Of a stretch of DNA of 64,000 nt, positions 1 through 6,663 are shown one piece after another; positions within the stretch are counted from its first letter, which is position 1, and every line of letters begins with the position of its first letter. Made by a program: the position numbers and the translations under genes. Below the pieces are notes generated by a model. The model was not told the origin of the DNA. It was given only the letters and a program-made list of their open reading frames with translations, and did not search any database. The stretch comes from Jiella pacifica (GTDB lineage Bacteria > Pseudomonadota > Alphaproteobacteria > Rhizobiales > Rhizobiaceae): contig NZ_JAAAMG010000003.1 in assembly GCF_010500815.1 (NCBI RefSeq), positions 248,001 to 312,000 on the forward strand. The letters are read 5' to 3'.

Positions 1-233
1 CGGGAAGCGCAGTTTCCCTTCTCCCCGCTGACTGAGTCTCAAAATCCTCAGCGGGACCGGAATCGGCTCCCTTAGGTGCGGCAAACACCTCTGGGGGCCG
101 TTCTATTTCCGGCGGCTCAATATTTCCGTAGCCGATTCCTTTCGTTCATTCAAGTGCGCCTGAATGGACCGTGACACCTTCCCCAGAAACTTGTAATGAA
201 CAGCATGGATCGGAACAACGGGGGAACTTCCGA
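1..233. other. left-edge region without a recognisable gene
   Basis: I see no convincing coding region here. CCGCTGA at 25-31 and TCAGCGG at 48-54 form a 7-bp inverted repeat around a 16-base loop, without a T-tract. The loop contains GAGTCTCAAAA (34-44). The same 11-mer recurs at 2267-2277, in front of the serine recombinase gene, so the two copies flank 2.2 kb in direct orientation. This is probably interior DNA of the mobile element that occupies the left 9.3 kb. Confidence 0.35.
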
Positions 234-806
234 ATGTCGGACGCTGCTGTTGAGAATGCTCGTCGCCAGCGAGAAGAGCTCGCCCAACGTGTCAACGAAA
301 CCCAGCAAAAACTGGACGACTGGCGACGCAGGATAGACCGAATTGACCGGTTTCTGGCGGATTGGGAGGTGTTCGCCGCAGGCTCGTCTCCAAGCGAGAT
401 GGGAGACACTGTGGGCGCCGTGGCATCTGCGAACAATGAGCGGACGAAACAAGCGCGACGGAACTCTTCAAAGGAGGACGTCGCCAAAATGTCTCGTGCC
501 GTCATCGAAGATGAAGGGCGCCCCGTGCCCCGGAATGAGCTTCACGATGCTCTCACCAAAGCCGGTCTTCGAGTCGAGGGAGCCGACCCGGAGGGTGTCC
601 TGAATACGATGCTGTGGCGCACACGCGAGGAACACGGCGTCATTCATCTGCGAAATGTCGGATACTGGTTGCGCGAAAGGGAGTGGCCTGAAGCTTCATA
701 CTATCCGGAACATGACGGTCTTTTGGGTGCTGAGGATGACGCTCCCGAGGCTTCCCACGGTTCAGATAGTTCAGAGGAGCAGACCTGTACTTCGATCAAA
801 GAGTGA
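234..806 (+). CDS. hypothetical protein, coiled coil plus winged-helix-like region
   Basis: Encodes about 190 residues. I prefer the ATG at 234 because a GGGGGAA ribosome-binding site sits 7 bases upstream; an in-frame ATG at 171 has no such site. The first 45 residues are charged and heptad-like (REELAQRVNETQQKL), suggesting a coiled coil. The middle part (PRNELHDALTKAGLRV through VGYWLRE) has the look of a HARE/winged-helix DNA-binding fold, where Leu/Ala helices precede a W-containing wing. The C-terminus is acidic and probably disordered. The 3' end overlaps the convergent antirepressor gene by about 100 bases. Function unknown; an accessory regulator carried by the mobile element is a guess. 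Confidence 0.5.
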   Translation: MSDAAVENARRQREELAQRVNETQQKLDDWRRRIDRIDRFLADWEVFAAGSSPSEMGDTVGAVASANNERTKQARRNSSKEDVAKMSRAVIEDEGRPVPRNELHDALTKAGLRVEGADPEGVLNTMLWRTREEHGVIHLRNVGYWLREREWPEASYYPEHDGLLGAEDDAPEASHGSDSSEEQTCTSIKE

Positions 807-1198
807 AATTCATTCGGAATGAATAAGATGGCGGTCGTTTTCCGTCCGTCCTTGCGGATCGCCGGTAGGACCTCCTTCGTCACCCAATCCTGGAAGGCTT
901 TCGCCTCCGGCTTGTCGGAGCGCATGACGAGCTTGTAGAGGCCGCTTTCGGAGATGAGGGAGTAGTGGCTGGACCTCCGACCGACCCCCTCGAACAGATC
1001 GCGGGGGTCCTCCCCTCGCCGGACGACAAATTTCTCGTCGGACCCGATGGCCTTGAGGTATCTGGCGGAACCGTCATTGCCGATCTTGAAGCCGAGAGAC
1101 CGGCAAACATCAGCCGCGACGAACCACGGTTCGCCGTCCCGGTCGATGACCCGCAGACCGTTGCCGTTGAAGTCGAAGGGGGAGAGATTGGTCTTCAT
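701..1198 (-). CDS. BRO-N domain protein, phage antirepressor-like
   Basis: About 165 residues. The N-terminal 100 residues match the BRO-N fold of phage antirepressors: a short strand leading into DGEPWFVAADVCRSLGF, then SESGLYKLVMRSDKPEAKAF and WVTKEVLPAIRKDGR, the classical end of the domain. Such proteins bind DNA and often relieve prophage repression. The ATG at 1198 is preceded by AGGGGAAC. After AIRKDGR the chain runs into a short unrelated tail that overlaps the convergent gene on the plus strand, and the usual second domain (KilA-C or ANT) is absent. The gene is therefore either a single-domain form or truncated at its 3' end. It lies 11 bp downstream of the SPFH gene stub on the same strand, suggesting a former operon. 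Confidence 0.75.
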   Translation of the reverse strand: MKTNLSPFDFNGNGLRVIDRDGEPWFVAADVCRSLGFKIGNDGSARYLKAIGSDEKFVVRRGEDPRDLFEGVGRRSSHYSLISESGLYKLVMRSDKPEAKAFQDWVTKEVLPAIRKDGRKTTAILFIPNEFHSLIEVQVCSSELSEPWEASGASSSAPKRPSCSG

Positions 1199-1209
1199 GT
1201 AGGTTCCCC

Positions 1210-1425
1210 TTACTGGTTGACGAACGGGATCGTGCCGCCGGGCACCATGGTCGTCGGAAGCTGTCCGTTCCAACGCTCGGCGCGGATCAGCTCGACCACC
1301 TGCGGGTTGTCCCGGAGGGCCTTGCCGCGGGCGTCGATCACTGCCGCCTCGGCGTCACCCTTGAGCCGGGTTGCCTCGGCCGCAGCCTGCGCTTCGGCAC
1401 GGACGCTGTCCGCCTTCGCCTGCGT
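1210..1425 (-). pseudogene. 3' fragment of a prohibitin/SPFH (Band 7) gene
   Basis: No start codon is present, but translating the minus strand down to the TAA at 1210-1212 gives a typical SPFH-protein C-terminus: an alanine/glutamate-rich coiled coil (KADSVRAEAQAAAEATRL), then NPQVVELIRAERWNGQLP, TTMVPGGTIPFVNQ and the stop. Only about 70 residues of an expected 270-300 remain. Upstream of about 1430 the frame drifts into unrelated AT-richer sequence and meets a stop near 1480, so the 5' part has been replaced. Phage-encoded SPFH proteins of this type are common in actinophage and proteobacterial phage genomes. The call rests on the conserved tail and I am fairly sure of it. Confidence 0.7.
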
Positions 1426-1454
1426 AAACCCACCACGTAGCGCACAGGCGAAAG

Positions 1455-1492
1455 TTGTGCTTGTATATCGTTCTCGGGCGACTCAAGCACAA
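1455..1492. repeat. 9-bp inverted repeat upstream of small membrane gene
   Basis: TTGTGCTTG (1455-1463) and CAAGCACAA (1484-1492) are perfect reverse complements separated by 20 bases. They lie in the AT-richer patch about 40 bp ahead of the small membrane protein gene. An operator or an mRNA hairpin are both possible; there is no T-tract. Confidence 0.4.
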
Positions 1493-1534
1493 GCTTGACA
1501 TGATGACAGCCTAAGAGCGATGTCTGGAGTTGAG

Positions 1535-1771
1535 ATGCGTTATATTTTGCATGGACCACTAGGGGTTTTGTTTCTTTTTGCTGGACCAATCACATACATA
1601 ATAGGTGTCATCGACACATGGCAAGGTAACGCGTCTGTACTCGTCAAGATATTGATAGCTTTATCGATAGACGCGTTCCTTGCAATGATTTGGCCAGTCA
1701 CATGGACGTTGTGGATGATTATGTATTTCCTTGGAAAGGATAGCCCGATTTCAACAGTGTTGGGACTTTAA
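1535..1771 (+). CDS. small hydrophobic membrane protein
   Basis: Predicted 78 residues, almost entirely hydrophobic, with two to three membrane segments: about 4-23 (GPLGVLFLFAGPITYIIGVI), 36-50 and 52-65 (WPVTWTLWMIMYFLG). I chose the ATG at 1535 because GGAG stands 6 bases before it; an in-frame ATG at 1520 would add five residues. Base composition is clearly AT-richer than the flanking genes, and codon use differs (many ATA, TTG and TTT codons), pointing to a separate origin. It sits immediately beside the broken end of the SPFH gene, so it probably arrived with the insertion that truncated that gene. I do not recognise a family. Superinfection-exclusion or immunity roles are known for small phage membrane proteins but cannot be claimed here. 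Confidence 0.5.
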   Translation: MRYILHGPLGVLFLFAGPITYIIGVIDTWQGNASVLVKILIALSIDAFLAMIWPVTWTLWMIMYFLGKDSPISTVLGL

Positions 1772-2262
1772 GAAGTTTGCAGAGCGCTTCAAAAATACCA
1801 GAAAAATTCGAGGCGCCCCCCTCGACGACGAGAATGCAAAAGTCCCCCCCCCGGTCCCCCCTCTCGCAAGCCAGACGCGGCCTGGCGCGGATGCCGTGCC
1901 GGCTTAGAACGGCTCCTCTCACCGGCAACATCTTGGGTACTCGGATGACGTACGACCGCGAAGCGATGCGACAGGCCGAAGAGGCGGCAGCCAGGCGCTT
2001 CCCGCCGCCAAGGTACGAACCCGATCGTGCCGGCATCGGGGCCGTGATGGCGGTGCCTGGAGTGATCGAACCAGAAGGCGGGGGAAATTTGAAGATCGTC
2101 TCAGCCTTAGCGGCGGCCTCAAGGTTTGCCCTTCCTTGGTCCCACTGCCGCTCGCAACGGACGCGGTTTCACCACGAAGCAGCGGCCATCTATCGTGACT
2201 TGACGAGGGACAGGGTCGGCGGCGGTGCGCCCACAGTGGGTGATGGTTCCGCCGAACTCTGA
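1772..2262. other. no convincing gene; open frames on both strands
   Basis: Open frames exist on the plus strand (to a stop at 2262) and the minus strand. Neither has a good ribosome-binding site, a recognisable domain or convincing codon use, and the plus-strand frame runs through a C9 homopolymer (1844-1852). A plus-strand segment beginning at the ATG at 1945 (MTYDREAMRQAEEAA...) reads somewhat like protein and could be the relic of a small gene. I treat the stretch as decayed mobile-element DNA. Confidence 0.3.
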
Positions 2263-2266
2263 TGCC

Positions 2267-2383
2267 GAGTCTCAAAAGGTATACCTCAACGGGACAGGGC
2301 ACGGAGACGTTCTAATCGTCTCTTTTGGGTTGACTTTCGGCTTTCGAGACATCATCGTCTCAAGGTCTAAACCCAAATGAGAC
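2267..2383. repeat. GAGAC/GTCTC palindrome array, candidate recombinase site
   Basis: The 130 bp before the serine recombinase gene holds six GAGAC/GTCTC pentamers in alternating orientation: GTCTC 2269-2273, GAGAC 2304-2308, GTCTC 2318-2322, GAGAC 2346-2350, GTCTC 2357-2361 and GAGAC 2379-2383. They make two inward-facing pairs (2304-2322 and 2346-2361). A longer imperfect palindrome joins TTTTGGGTT (2323-2331) to AACCCAAA (2370-2377). A perfect 10-bp palindrome AGGTATACCT lies at 2278-2287. Multiple paired half-sites immediately upstream of the recombinase gene is how res sites of resolvases are arranged. That this is the res/inversion site of the neighbouring enzyme is inference. Confidence 0.5.
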
Positions 2384-2393
2384 AGTCCATCCA

Positions 2394-2972
2394 ATGACTA
2401 AGATCGGTTATGCGCGTGTCAGCACGACGGACCAGGATTGCAGCCTTCAGGAAGAAGCGCTGCGCCGGGCCGGATGCGACGTGATCAGAAGTGAGAAGCG
2501 AAGCGGGACGAGCACCAGGGGACGCGAGGAACTGGACACTGTTCTGTCCTTCATCCGCCCCGGCGATGTCCTCGTCGTGACGAAGATCGACCGCCTCGCG
2601 CGGTCCCTTTCGGACCTCCTCAAGATCGTTGAAGCGGTTCGTGAGAAGGGGGCCGCTCTTCAGGCAACGGATCAACCTGTCGACACCGCCAGCGCCGCCG
2701 GCAAGGCGTTCCTCCAGATGCTCGGGGTCTTCGCCGAGTTCGAGACCAACCTCCGCAGGGAACGCCAGATGGAGGGGATCGAGAGCGCGAAGGCGCGTGG
2801 CGTCTATCAGGGCCGGCCTGCAAAGATCGATGGCGAGGAGATAAAGCGGCTGAAGGCACAGGGCGTAGGCGCTTCAGAGATCGCAAAGCGACTAAAGATC
2901 GCACGGGCGAGCGTCTATCGTGTCCTCGCCGACGCCACCACCTCGGCGTCCGAACAGGGGGTCGCACAATGA
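2394..2972 (+). CDS. serine recombinase of the resolvase/invertase family
   Basis: 192 residues, the usual size of small serine recombinases (TnpR, Pin, Hin). The catalytic domain starts at once: IGYARVSTTDQ with nucleophile Ser10, then the arginine cluster in TKIDRLARSLSDL (Arg67, Arg70) and the long E-helix AEFETNLRRERQMEGI. The C-terminus (about 148-182, ASEIAKRLKIARASVYRVL) is a helix-turn-helix that would read the site array just upstream. The enzyme cuts both strands by forming a 5'-phosphoserine link and either resolves or inverts DNA. No DDE transposase or large integrase lies beside it in the window. No good Shine-Dalgarno sequence precedes the ATG. Its stop overlaps the next small gene (ATGA). 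Confidence 0.9.
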   Translation: MTKIGYARVSTTDQDCSLQEEALRRAGCDVIRSEKRSGTSTRGREELDTVLSFIRPGDVLVVTKIDRLARSLSDLLKIVEAVREKGAALQATDQPVDTASAAGKAFLQMLGVFAEFETNLRRERQMEGIESAKARGVYQGRPAKIDGEEIKRLKAQGVGASEIAKRLKIARASVYRVLADATTSASEQGVAQ

Positions 2973-3064
2973 CGGCCGAGACAATCGTTGTCATCGCCGC
3001 CTGCCTGCTCTGTTCGGGCCCCGGCGTTGTCTATCTGCTGATCAAGTGGTTCTGGCACAAATAG
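2969..3064 (+). CDS. 31-residue single-pass membrane peptide
   Basis: The ATG at 2969 overlaps the recombinase stop (ATGA), the usual sign of translational coupling. The product is MTAETIVVIAACLLCSGPGV followed by VYLLIKWFWHK: one hydrophobic span of about 20 residues with a short basic/aromatic tail, giving an N-out or N-in single-pass peptide. Similar tiny membrane peptides are frequent in phage and mobile elements. No family is recognised. The argument is positional and compositional only, so the call is tentative. Confidence 0.4.
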   Translation: MTAETIVVIAACLLCSGPGVVYLLIKWFWHK

Positions 3065-3375
3065 GGCCGCTTCAACACGAGTGACGTGACAGCAGCGCCG
3101 CATTGCCATGCACCGTCCTCACCGTGAAATAATTGTTGATTCCCCTCGTGGGGACGGTCTTTCGCCGCACCGCGGCAGCGGAGCACCGCTGATGCTCCAA
3201 GGTTCGTCGGGCCTTCCTCAAGGGGCGTTGCATGACCAGCCGAAGTCGTCCCCACAAAGGAACTAAGTCACTGAAAGACCATGACTTTCATCGCTTCACG
3301 CGGCTCGACAGAGGAATCCGGGCCGTGCTTTCTCGTGGGCGCAGGAATGAACCTGAGAGGGAAAGGACCCGAGAA
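3065..3375. other. intergenic stretch with short hairpins
   Basis: No gene is supported over these 311 bases. CCCCTCGTGGGG (3142-3153) and GGAGCA/TGCTCC (3180-3185 with 3193-3198) can form small hairpins. GACGGTC and CGTCCCC words recur nearby. There is no T-tract behind either hairpin. The stretch probably carries the promoter of the following small-gene cluster. Confidence 0.3.
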
Positions 3376-3723
3376 ATGGAAGTCGATCATTGCGCAGTCA
3401 TCGGCAGGACGCTCGCAAGGCGGCAAGCTCTTCAAGCTCCGATCACTGACGAACTCCGCGGTGCCGTGACAGGTATCGTCTATGGCGCCACGGCGCACCT
3501 CGTCGCCGGGATGGGCGAACTCGGAAGAGCGGACGGAACAGTTGGGCATTTCGCCAGCAAGCTCCACGACGCCCTCGAAAGGCTGGAGACATGCAAGGAG
3601 GTGCTCCTTCGCGAAGCGTCCGCCGCGCTGCCGCATCCCGATCTCTCGATCTACGGCGCGTGGTCGGCTGCCGACGATGACGACGAAGAGGCCGTCGAGG
3701 CGCTTACGGGCGGCACCACGTGA
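3376..3723 (+). CDS. hypothetical protein, mobile-element cluster
   Basis: 115 residues from the ATG at 3376, which follows GGGAAAGGACC. The sequence is mostly helical and mildly acidic (VTGIVYGATAHLVAGMGELG, then FASKLHDALERLETCKEVLL), with an acidic C-terminus containing a run of aspartates (AADDDDEEAVEAL). There is no signal peptide and no membrane segment. Its stop is embedded in the GTGA that starts the next gene, so the two are likely translated together. I recognise no family. Small acidic proteins of this kind are common among early genes of phages. Confidence 0.55.
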   Translation: MEVDHCAVIGRTLARRQALQAPITDELRGAVTGIVYGATAHLVAGMGELGRADGTVGHFASKLHDALERLETCKEVLLREASAALPHPDLSIYGAWSAADDDDEEAVEALTGGTT

Positions 3724-3962
3724 CGGAGCAAGAACCGCATAGACCAATCGAGCCACATCCCCATGCGGACGCCATTCTGGGCCTGCTGAATGCGATCGAG
3801 TTCGCCGCGGCATCGGCCCGGATGATGGCGATCGGTTGCCCGCCAGCTCACCCAAGGGTGCGCGAGACCGCCGTATGGGCGCAAAGGCTGCTTTCCGAGT
3901 TCCTAGGGGAGCGTCCGTCGAAGGCTGCCGTCAGGCGTCGGAAAGCGGCCCGGGCGAGCTGA
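3720..3962 (+). CDS. hypothetical small protein, translationally coupled
   Basis: 80 residues starting at GTG 3720, which overlaps the preceding stop (GTGA). The N-terminus is histidine/proline-rich (EPHRPIEPHPHADAILGLL). It is followed by one amphipathic helix and a basic tail (RPSKAAVRRRKAARAS) that could bind nucleic acid. An intrinsic terminator lies 35 bp downstream. The overlap with the upstream gene and the terminator behind it define a two-gene transcription unit. Function unknown. Confidence 0.55.
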   Translation: MTEQEPHRPIEPHPHADAILGLLNAIEFAAASARMMAIGCPPAHPRVRETAVWAQRLLSEFLGERPSKAAVRRRKAARAS

Positions 3963-3997
3963 CCTTCGGACTCCAGCAGTCAGGGCATTTTGAAACG

Positions 3998-4028
3998 ACG
4001 GCCTCGCTTTCATCGGCGGGGCCGTTTT
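3998..4028 (+). terminator. intrinsic terminator
   Basis: ACGGCCTCGC (3998-4007) pairs with GCGGGGCCGT (4016-4025) through one G-T wobble. The loop is 8 bases and TTTT follows at 4025-4028. This is the compact hairpin style phages put between genes. Confidence 0.8.
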
Positions 4029-4178
4029 GCATTCCCCCATCCTCTAGGTCCCGCATGTAGTCCTCGCACTCCACCCTTCACCCCGCGCCCCGCCGGCTCG
4101 TTCGCCAGGCTATCTATTTTTAGGGATGTAGGGGCGGGAGCGGCCCGACGAATTGACCCCCAAGACGAAAGGAAGATC

Positions 4179-4634
4179 ATGATCGAGACGCCTCCCGAAC
4201 TCCCAAATCCCCGCACGGACACCGTTGCCATGCTCCTAGCCGAACTCGAACGATCCCTGCGGGAGACCGTGATGCGGGACATCGAAATTGCGCGACTGCG
4301 GGCATTGCTCGACCTTCGAAACGCAGGCTTTACTGACGAAGCCGATATCGAGGCCACGATGGCGCAACAGATGCTGGAGGTCGCAGACGGCCCCGACGAA
4401 TGGGGCAACTCGGCGGAATGCGAGGAGCCGCTGGACGATGCGGCCCTGATAACCCGATGGCGTGACGCGGTGGCGGGAAGTCGGGCGGCACTCAACGACC
4501 TTCGACGCTACCAGACCATCCGCGACAGGATCGCAAAGGGCAAGAAGCGGCACGAGGACCCCTTCGCGCCTGTCCGGCAGGATCGGGGGGCGGCAATGCG
4601 CGGTGCGCGGTGGCTGCCATCGACCTTCAGGTGA
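4179..4634 (+). CDS. hypothetical protein, helical
   Basis: 151 residues. The ATG at 4179 follows AAAGGAAG with good spacing. The protein is soluble and predominantly helical: residues 15-50 (MLLAELERSLRETVMRDIEI) look like a coiled coil, and the centre is acidic (ADGPDEWGNSAECEEPLDD). The C-terminal third is basic and ends abruptly. It stands alone between terminators at 3998-4028 and 4683-4712, and so is its own unit. No family is recognised; a phage accessory or assembly role is possible but unsupported. Confidence 0.55.
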   Translation: MIETPPELPNPRTDTVAMLLAELERSLRETVMRDIEIARLRALLDLRNAGFTDEADIEATMAQQMLEVADGPDEWGNSAECEEPLDDAALITRWRDAVAGSRAALNDLRRYQTIRDRIAKGKKRHEDPFAPVRQDRGAAMRGARWLPSTFR

Positions 4635-4682
4635 CCGCCTCGGCGCCCCTGCCGAGCCCCCGAACAACAACAACCCTGCATC

Positions 4683-4712
4683 GCCCGCTTGGCCCCTCCA
4701 GGCGGGCTTTTT
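4683..4712 (+). terminator. intrinsic terminator
   Basis: GCCCGC (4683-4688) pairs with GCGGGC (4702-4707) across a C-rich loop and is followed by TTTTT (4708-4712). It lies between two element genes. Confidence 0.7.
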
Positions 4713-4769
4713 CGTGCCCGGACTGGCGACAGCCGGCCGGCAATCATCAGACCAAACGAAAGGAAATCT

Positions 4770-5162
4770 ATGAGGAAACAGCAGCGTCCCGCGCCGGAGA
4801 GGCGAGTCGACGAACAAGGAAAGCCGATCGTCCGTGTCCCGGTGGACGCGAGGGGCGAGAAATGGGCCACGCTCGACGCGGCCGACTTCGACGAAGTCGT
4901 CGCTGAGGGCCTCGGCCTGACGTGGCATTATAATTCGGCGGGGCCGAAGAAGCGCTGGAGCTACGTCAAGGCGCATAGCAGCGCGGCTTCGGGGGGCCTC
5001 GTCATGGTCGCTCGGGTGATCATGGGGGCAGGTCCCGGCGAGATCGTCTCCTATCGTTCGGGTGATCGTCTCGACCTTCGCAGGCGCAACCTTACTGTCG
5101 AGCCGGGCAAAGCGAAGCGGTACGACGCGGGGTACTGCCGGGCGATGGATTTGGCTGCCTGA
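4770..5162 (+). CDS. HNH-fold phage protein with altered catalytic motif
   Basis: 130 residues; the ATG at 4770 is preceded by AAAGGAAAT. Residues 79-110 (MVARVIMGAGPGEIVSYRSG, then DRLDLRRRNLTV) follow the layout of phage HNH homing endonucleases, whose usual pattern is LHRLIMG-PPG-VDHINGDGLDNRRxNL. Here the catalytic Asp-His pair is replaced by Ser-Tyr (EIVSYRSGD), although the flanking glycine, aspartate and RR-NL positions are kept. The protein probably keeps the DNA-binding fold but not normal nuclease activity. It is encoded 2 bp before the ParB-like gene and likely co-transcribed with it. The family assignment rests on the motif spacing only. Confidence 0.55.
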   Translation: MRKQQRPAPERRVDEQGKPIVRVPVDARGEKWATLDAADFDEVVAEGLGLTWHYNSAGPKKRWSYVKAHSSAASGGLVMVARVIMGAGPGEIVSYRSGDRLDLRRRNLTVEPGKAKRYDAGYCRAMDLAA

Positions 5163-5164
5163 AG

Positions 5165-5971
5165 ATGGCTTCTTTCAAGGAAGCCCTCGCGTGGCTCCGG
5201 CAAGAGCAGCACGCGGGGACCAGACCAGACAGGCCCGCCCGGCTTGACCTCGACGAGATTGCGCTCTCTCCCGAGGTTTTCCAAGTGCGGGAGCGGGCGG
5301 GTGAGGAAGGCGGCGTCGATGAGCGGCATCTTCAGGACCTCGTCAGGGCGCTTCAGAGCAAGCCGGAGGAGCGGCCATTCCTAGACCCGATCCTCGTCAC
5401 CGCGATCGGCAGCCGCTTCTACTGCATCGATGGACACTACCGGATCGCGGCCTACCAAACGCACGGCCTCACGCATTCGGTGCCCGTCACATTCTTTGAG
5501 GGGAGCCTTGAAGATGCCATCTCGGCGGCGATCGAGGCGAACACGAAGGTCGTCCTGCCGCTCACCCACGCCGAGCGGATGGATGCCGCGTGGCGGTTGG
5601 TCTGCCTCGCCTCGCATTCCAAGGCTCAGCAGGCGGAGGCTTGCGGCGTGTCGCAGTCGACCATTGCGAAGCTGCGGAGGCTCCTCCGGGAACTTCTGGA
5701 GAACGACCCGGCGGGCGAATGGGGCTCCTACCGGGAGGCCGTGGCTGCTCAGGAAGGGCGTCGGCCGGGCGAGTTCACCGACGAGATGCGTGAAGTGGAG
5801 ATCGAAAGGATCGGAGCGAGCCTCGTGAAGACCTTCGGGCGGCGGGGGCGGATGATCAACCGGGCCGATGTCTTCGCCGAGGCGCTCGCTCGCACGTGGG
5901 GCGAGGATTTCGTGAAGTCCATCGCGGACCACTCGGGGCTCCTGTCGGAGTTCGATGACCTGCCGTTCTGA
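5165..5971 (+). CDS. ParB/KorB-like nuclease-fold DNA-binding protein
   Basis: 268 residues. The N-terminal half is a ParB/sulfiredoxin-like domain: RPARLDLDEIALSPEVFQVR at 23-42 and the phosphate-binding motif YCIDGHYRIAAY around 86-97 (the G-H-Y-R box, CTP-binding in ParB). A helix-turn-helix follows at about 153-172 (KAQQAEACGVSQSTIAKLRR). The C-terminal third is helical and lacks an obvious ParB dimerisation domain. Stand-alone ParB-like proteins in phages serve as transcription regulators or DNA-modifying helpers rather than partition proteins, and no parA lies nearby. It starts 2 bp after the HNH-like gene. A regulator of the element is the most likely role. Confidence 0.75.
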   Translation: MASFKEALAWLRQEQHAGTRPDRPARLDLDEIALSPEVFQVRERAGEEGGVDERHLQDLVRALQSKPEERPFLDPILVTAIGSRFYCIDGHYRIAAYQTHGLTHSVPVTFFEGSLEDAISAAIEANTKVVLPLTHAERMDAAWRLVCLASHSKAQQAEACGVSQSTIAKLRRLLRELLENDPAGEWGSYREAVAAQEGRRPGEFTDEMREVEIERIGASLVKTFGRRGRMINRADVFAEALARTWGEDFVKSIADHSGLLSEFDDLPF

Positions 5972-6054
5972 CCGCTTGCCTATGCGCCGCTCTGTATGTG
6001 CTCGCGCATAGGTACGTCCGTAATTCCACAATTCAAAAACGCAAAGGATGATAG

Positions 6055-6546
6055 TTGCAACACGATCAATGCGGCCACGAGTACGTGGTCGTTCATACTG
6101 ATGGGGCCTGCGTCGGCAACCCGGGACCGGGCGGATGGGCGCTCGTGATCCGGGAGGTCGGCCAAGACGGCGAGGCGTCGGCACCCCGAACGATCGTCGG
6201 CGGGGCCTCCGAGACGACAAGCAACCAAATGGAAATGGCGGCCGCGGTCGAGGCGCTGAAGGCGGTGTCTGTCAAGTCAATCGAGATTGTCAGCGACAGC
6301 CAATACCTCGTCAAGGGTATGACCGAATGGCTCTCCGGCTGGAAGCGGCGGGGGTGGAAGACCTCCGATGGAAAGCCGGTCGCCAATCGGGAGCGGTGGC
6401 TGGAACTGGAGGCGCTGTCGCACGGCCGAAATATCGAATGGACGTGGGTGCGAGGCCATTCGGGCATTCGATGGAACGTAGCGGCCGACAAACTGGCCCA
6501 GGAGGAAGCCCGCCGACAGCAGTTCGCCAGCCTCTTCGCCGCCTGA
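6055..6546 (+). CDS. rnhA: ribonuclease HI
   Basis: 163 residues, the size of bacterial RNase HI. It degrades the RNA strand of RNA-DNA hybrids. The four catalytic acids are in place: Asp16 (VVHTDGACVGNPGPGGWA), Glu60 (TTSNQMEM), Asp81 (VSDSQYLV) and Asp145 (WNVAADKLA), plus His135 in VRGHSG. The start appears to be TTG at 6055, preceded by AAAGGA with 7-base spacing; no in-frame ATG fits. The gene lies inside the prophage-like region and ends 67 bp before a strong terminator. It is therefore probably a phage-borne copy, distinct from the host rnhA expected elsewhere in the genome. Confidence 0.9.
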   Translation: MQHDQCGHEYVVVHTDGACVGNPGPGGWALVIREVGQDGEASAPRTIVGGASETTSNQMEMAAAVEALKAVSVKSIEIVSDSQYLVKGMTEWLSGWKRRGWKTSDGKPVANRERWLELEALSHGRNIEWTWVRGHSGIRWNVAADKLAQEEARRQQFASLFAA

Positions 6547-6613
6547 AGCGACGACCATCCCCGGCGGAGGCGCACCTTGCGCGTCACATTCCCCGGCTTC
6601 CACCACTCCCTCT

Positions 6614-6636
6614 AGGGCCCCTCGTGGGCCCTTTTT
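6614..6636 (+). terminator. intrinsic terminator after RNase H gene
   Basis: AGGGCCC (6614-6620) and GGGCCCT (6626-6632) form a perfect 7-bp stem with a 5-base loop, followed by TTTTT (6632-6636). Confidence 0.85.
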
Positions 6637-6663
6637 CATTTCCCACAGCACCAAGGAAACAAC

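Noticed and set aside
1777-2262. 161-codon plus-strand frame in the mobile element
   Set aside because: No start signal, passes through a C9 run and has no protein-like pattern except possibly after 1945; kept only as a doubtful region.
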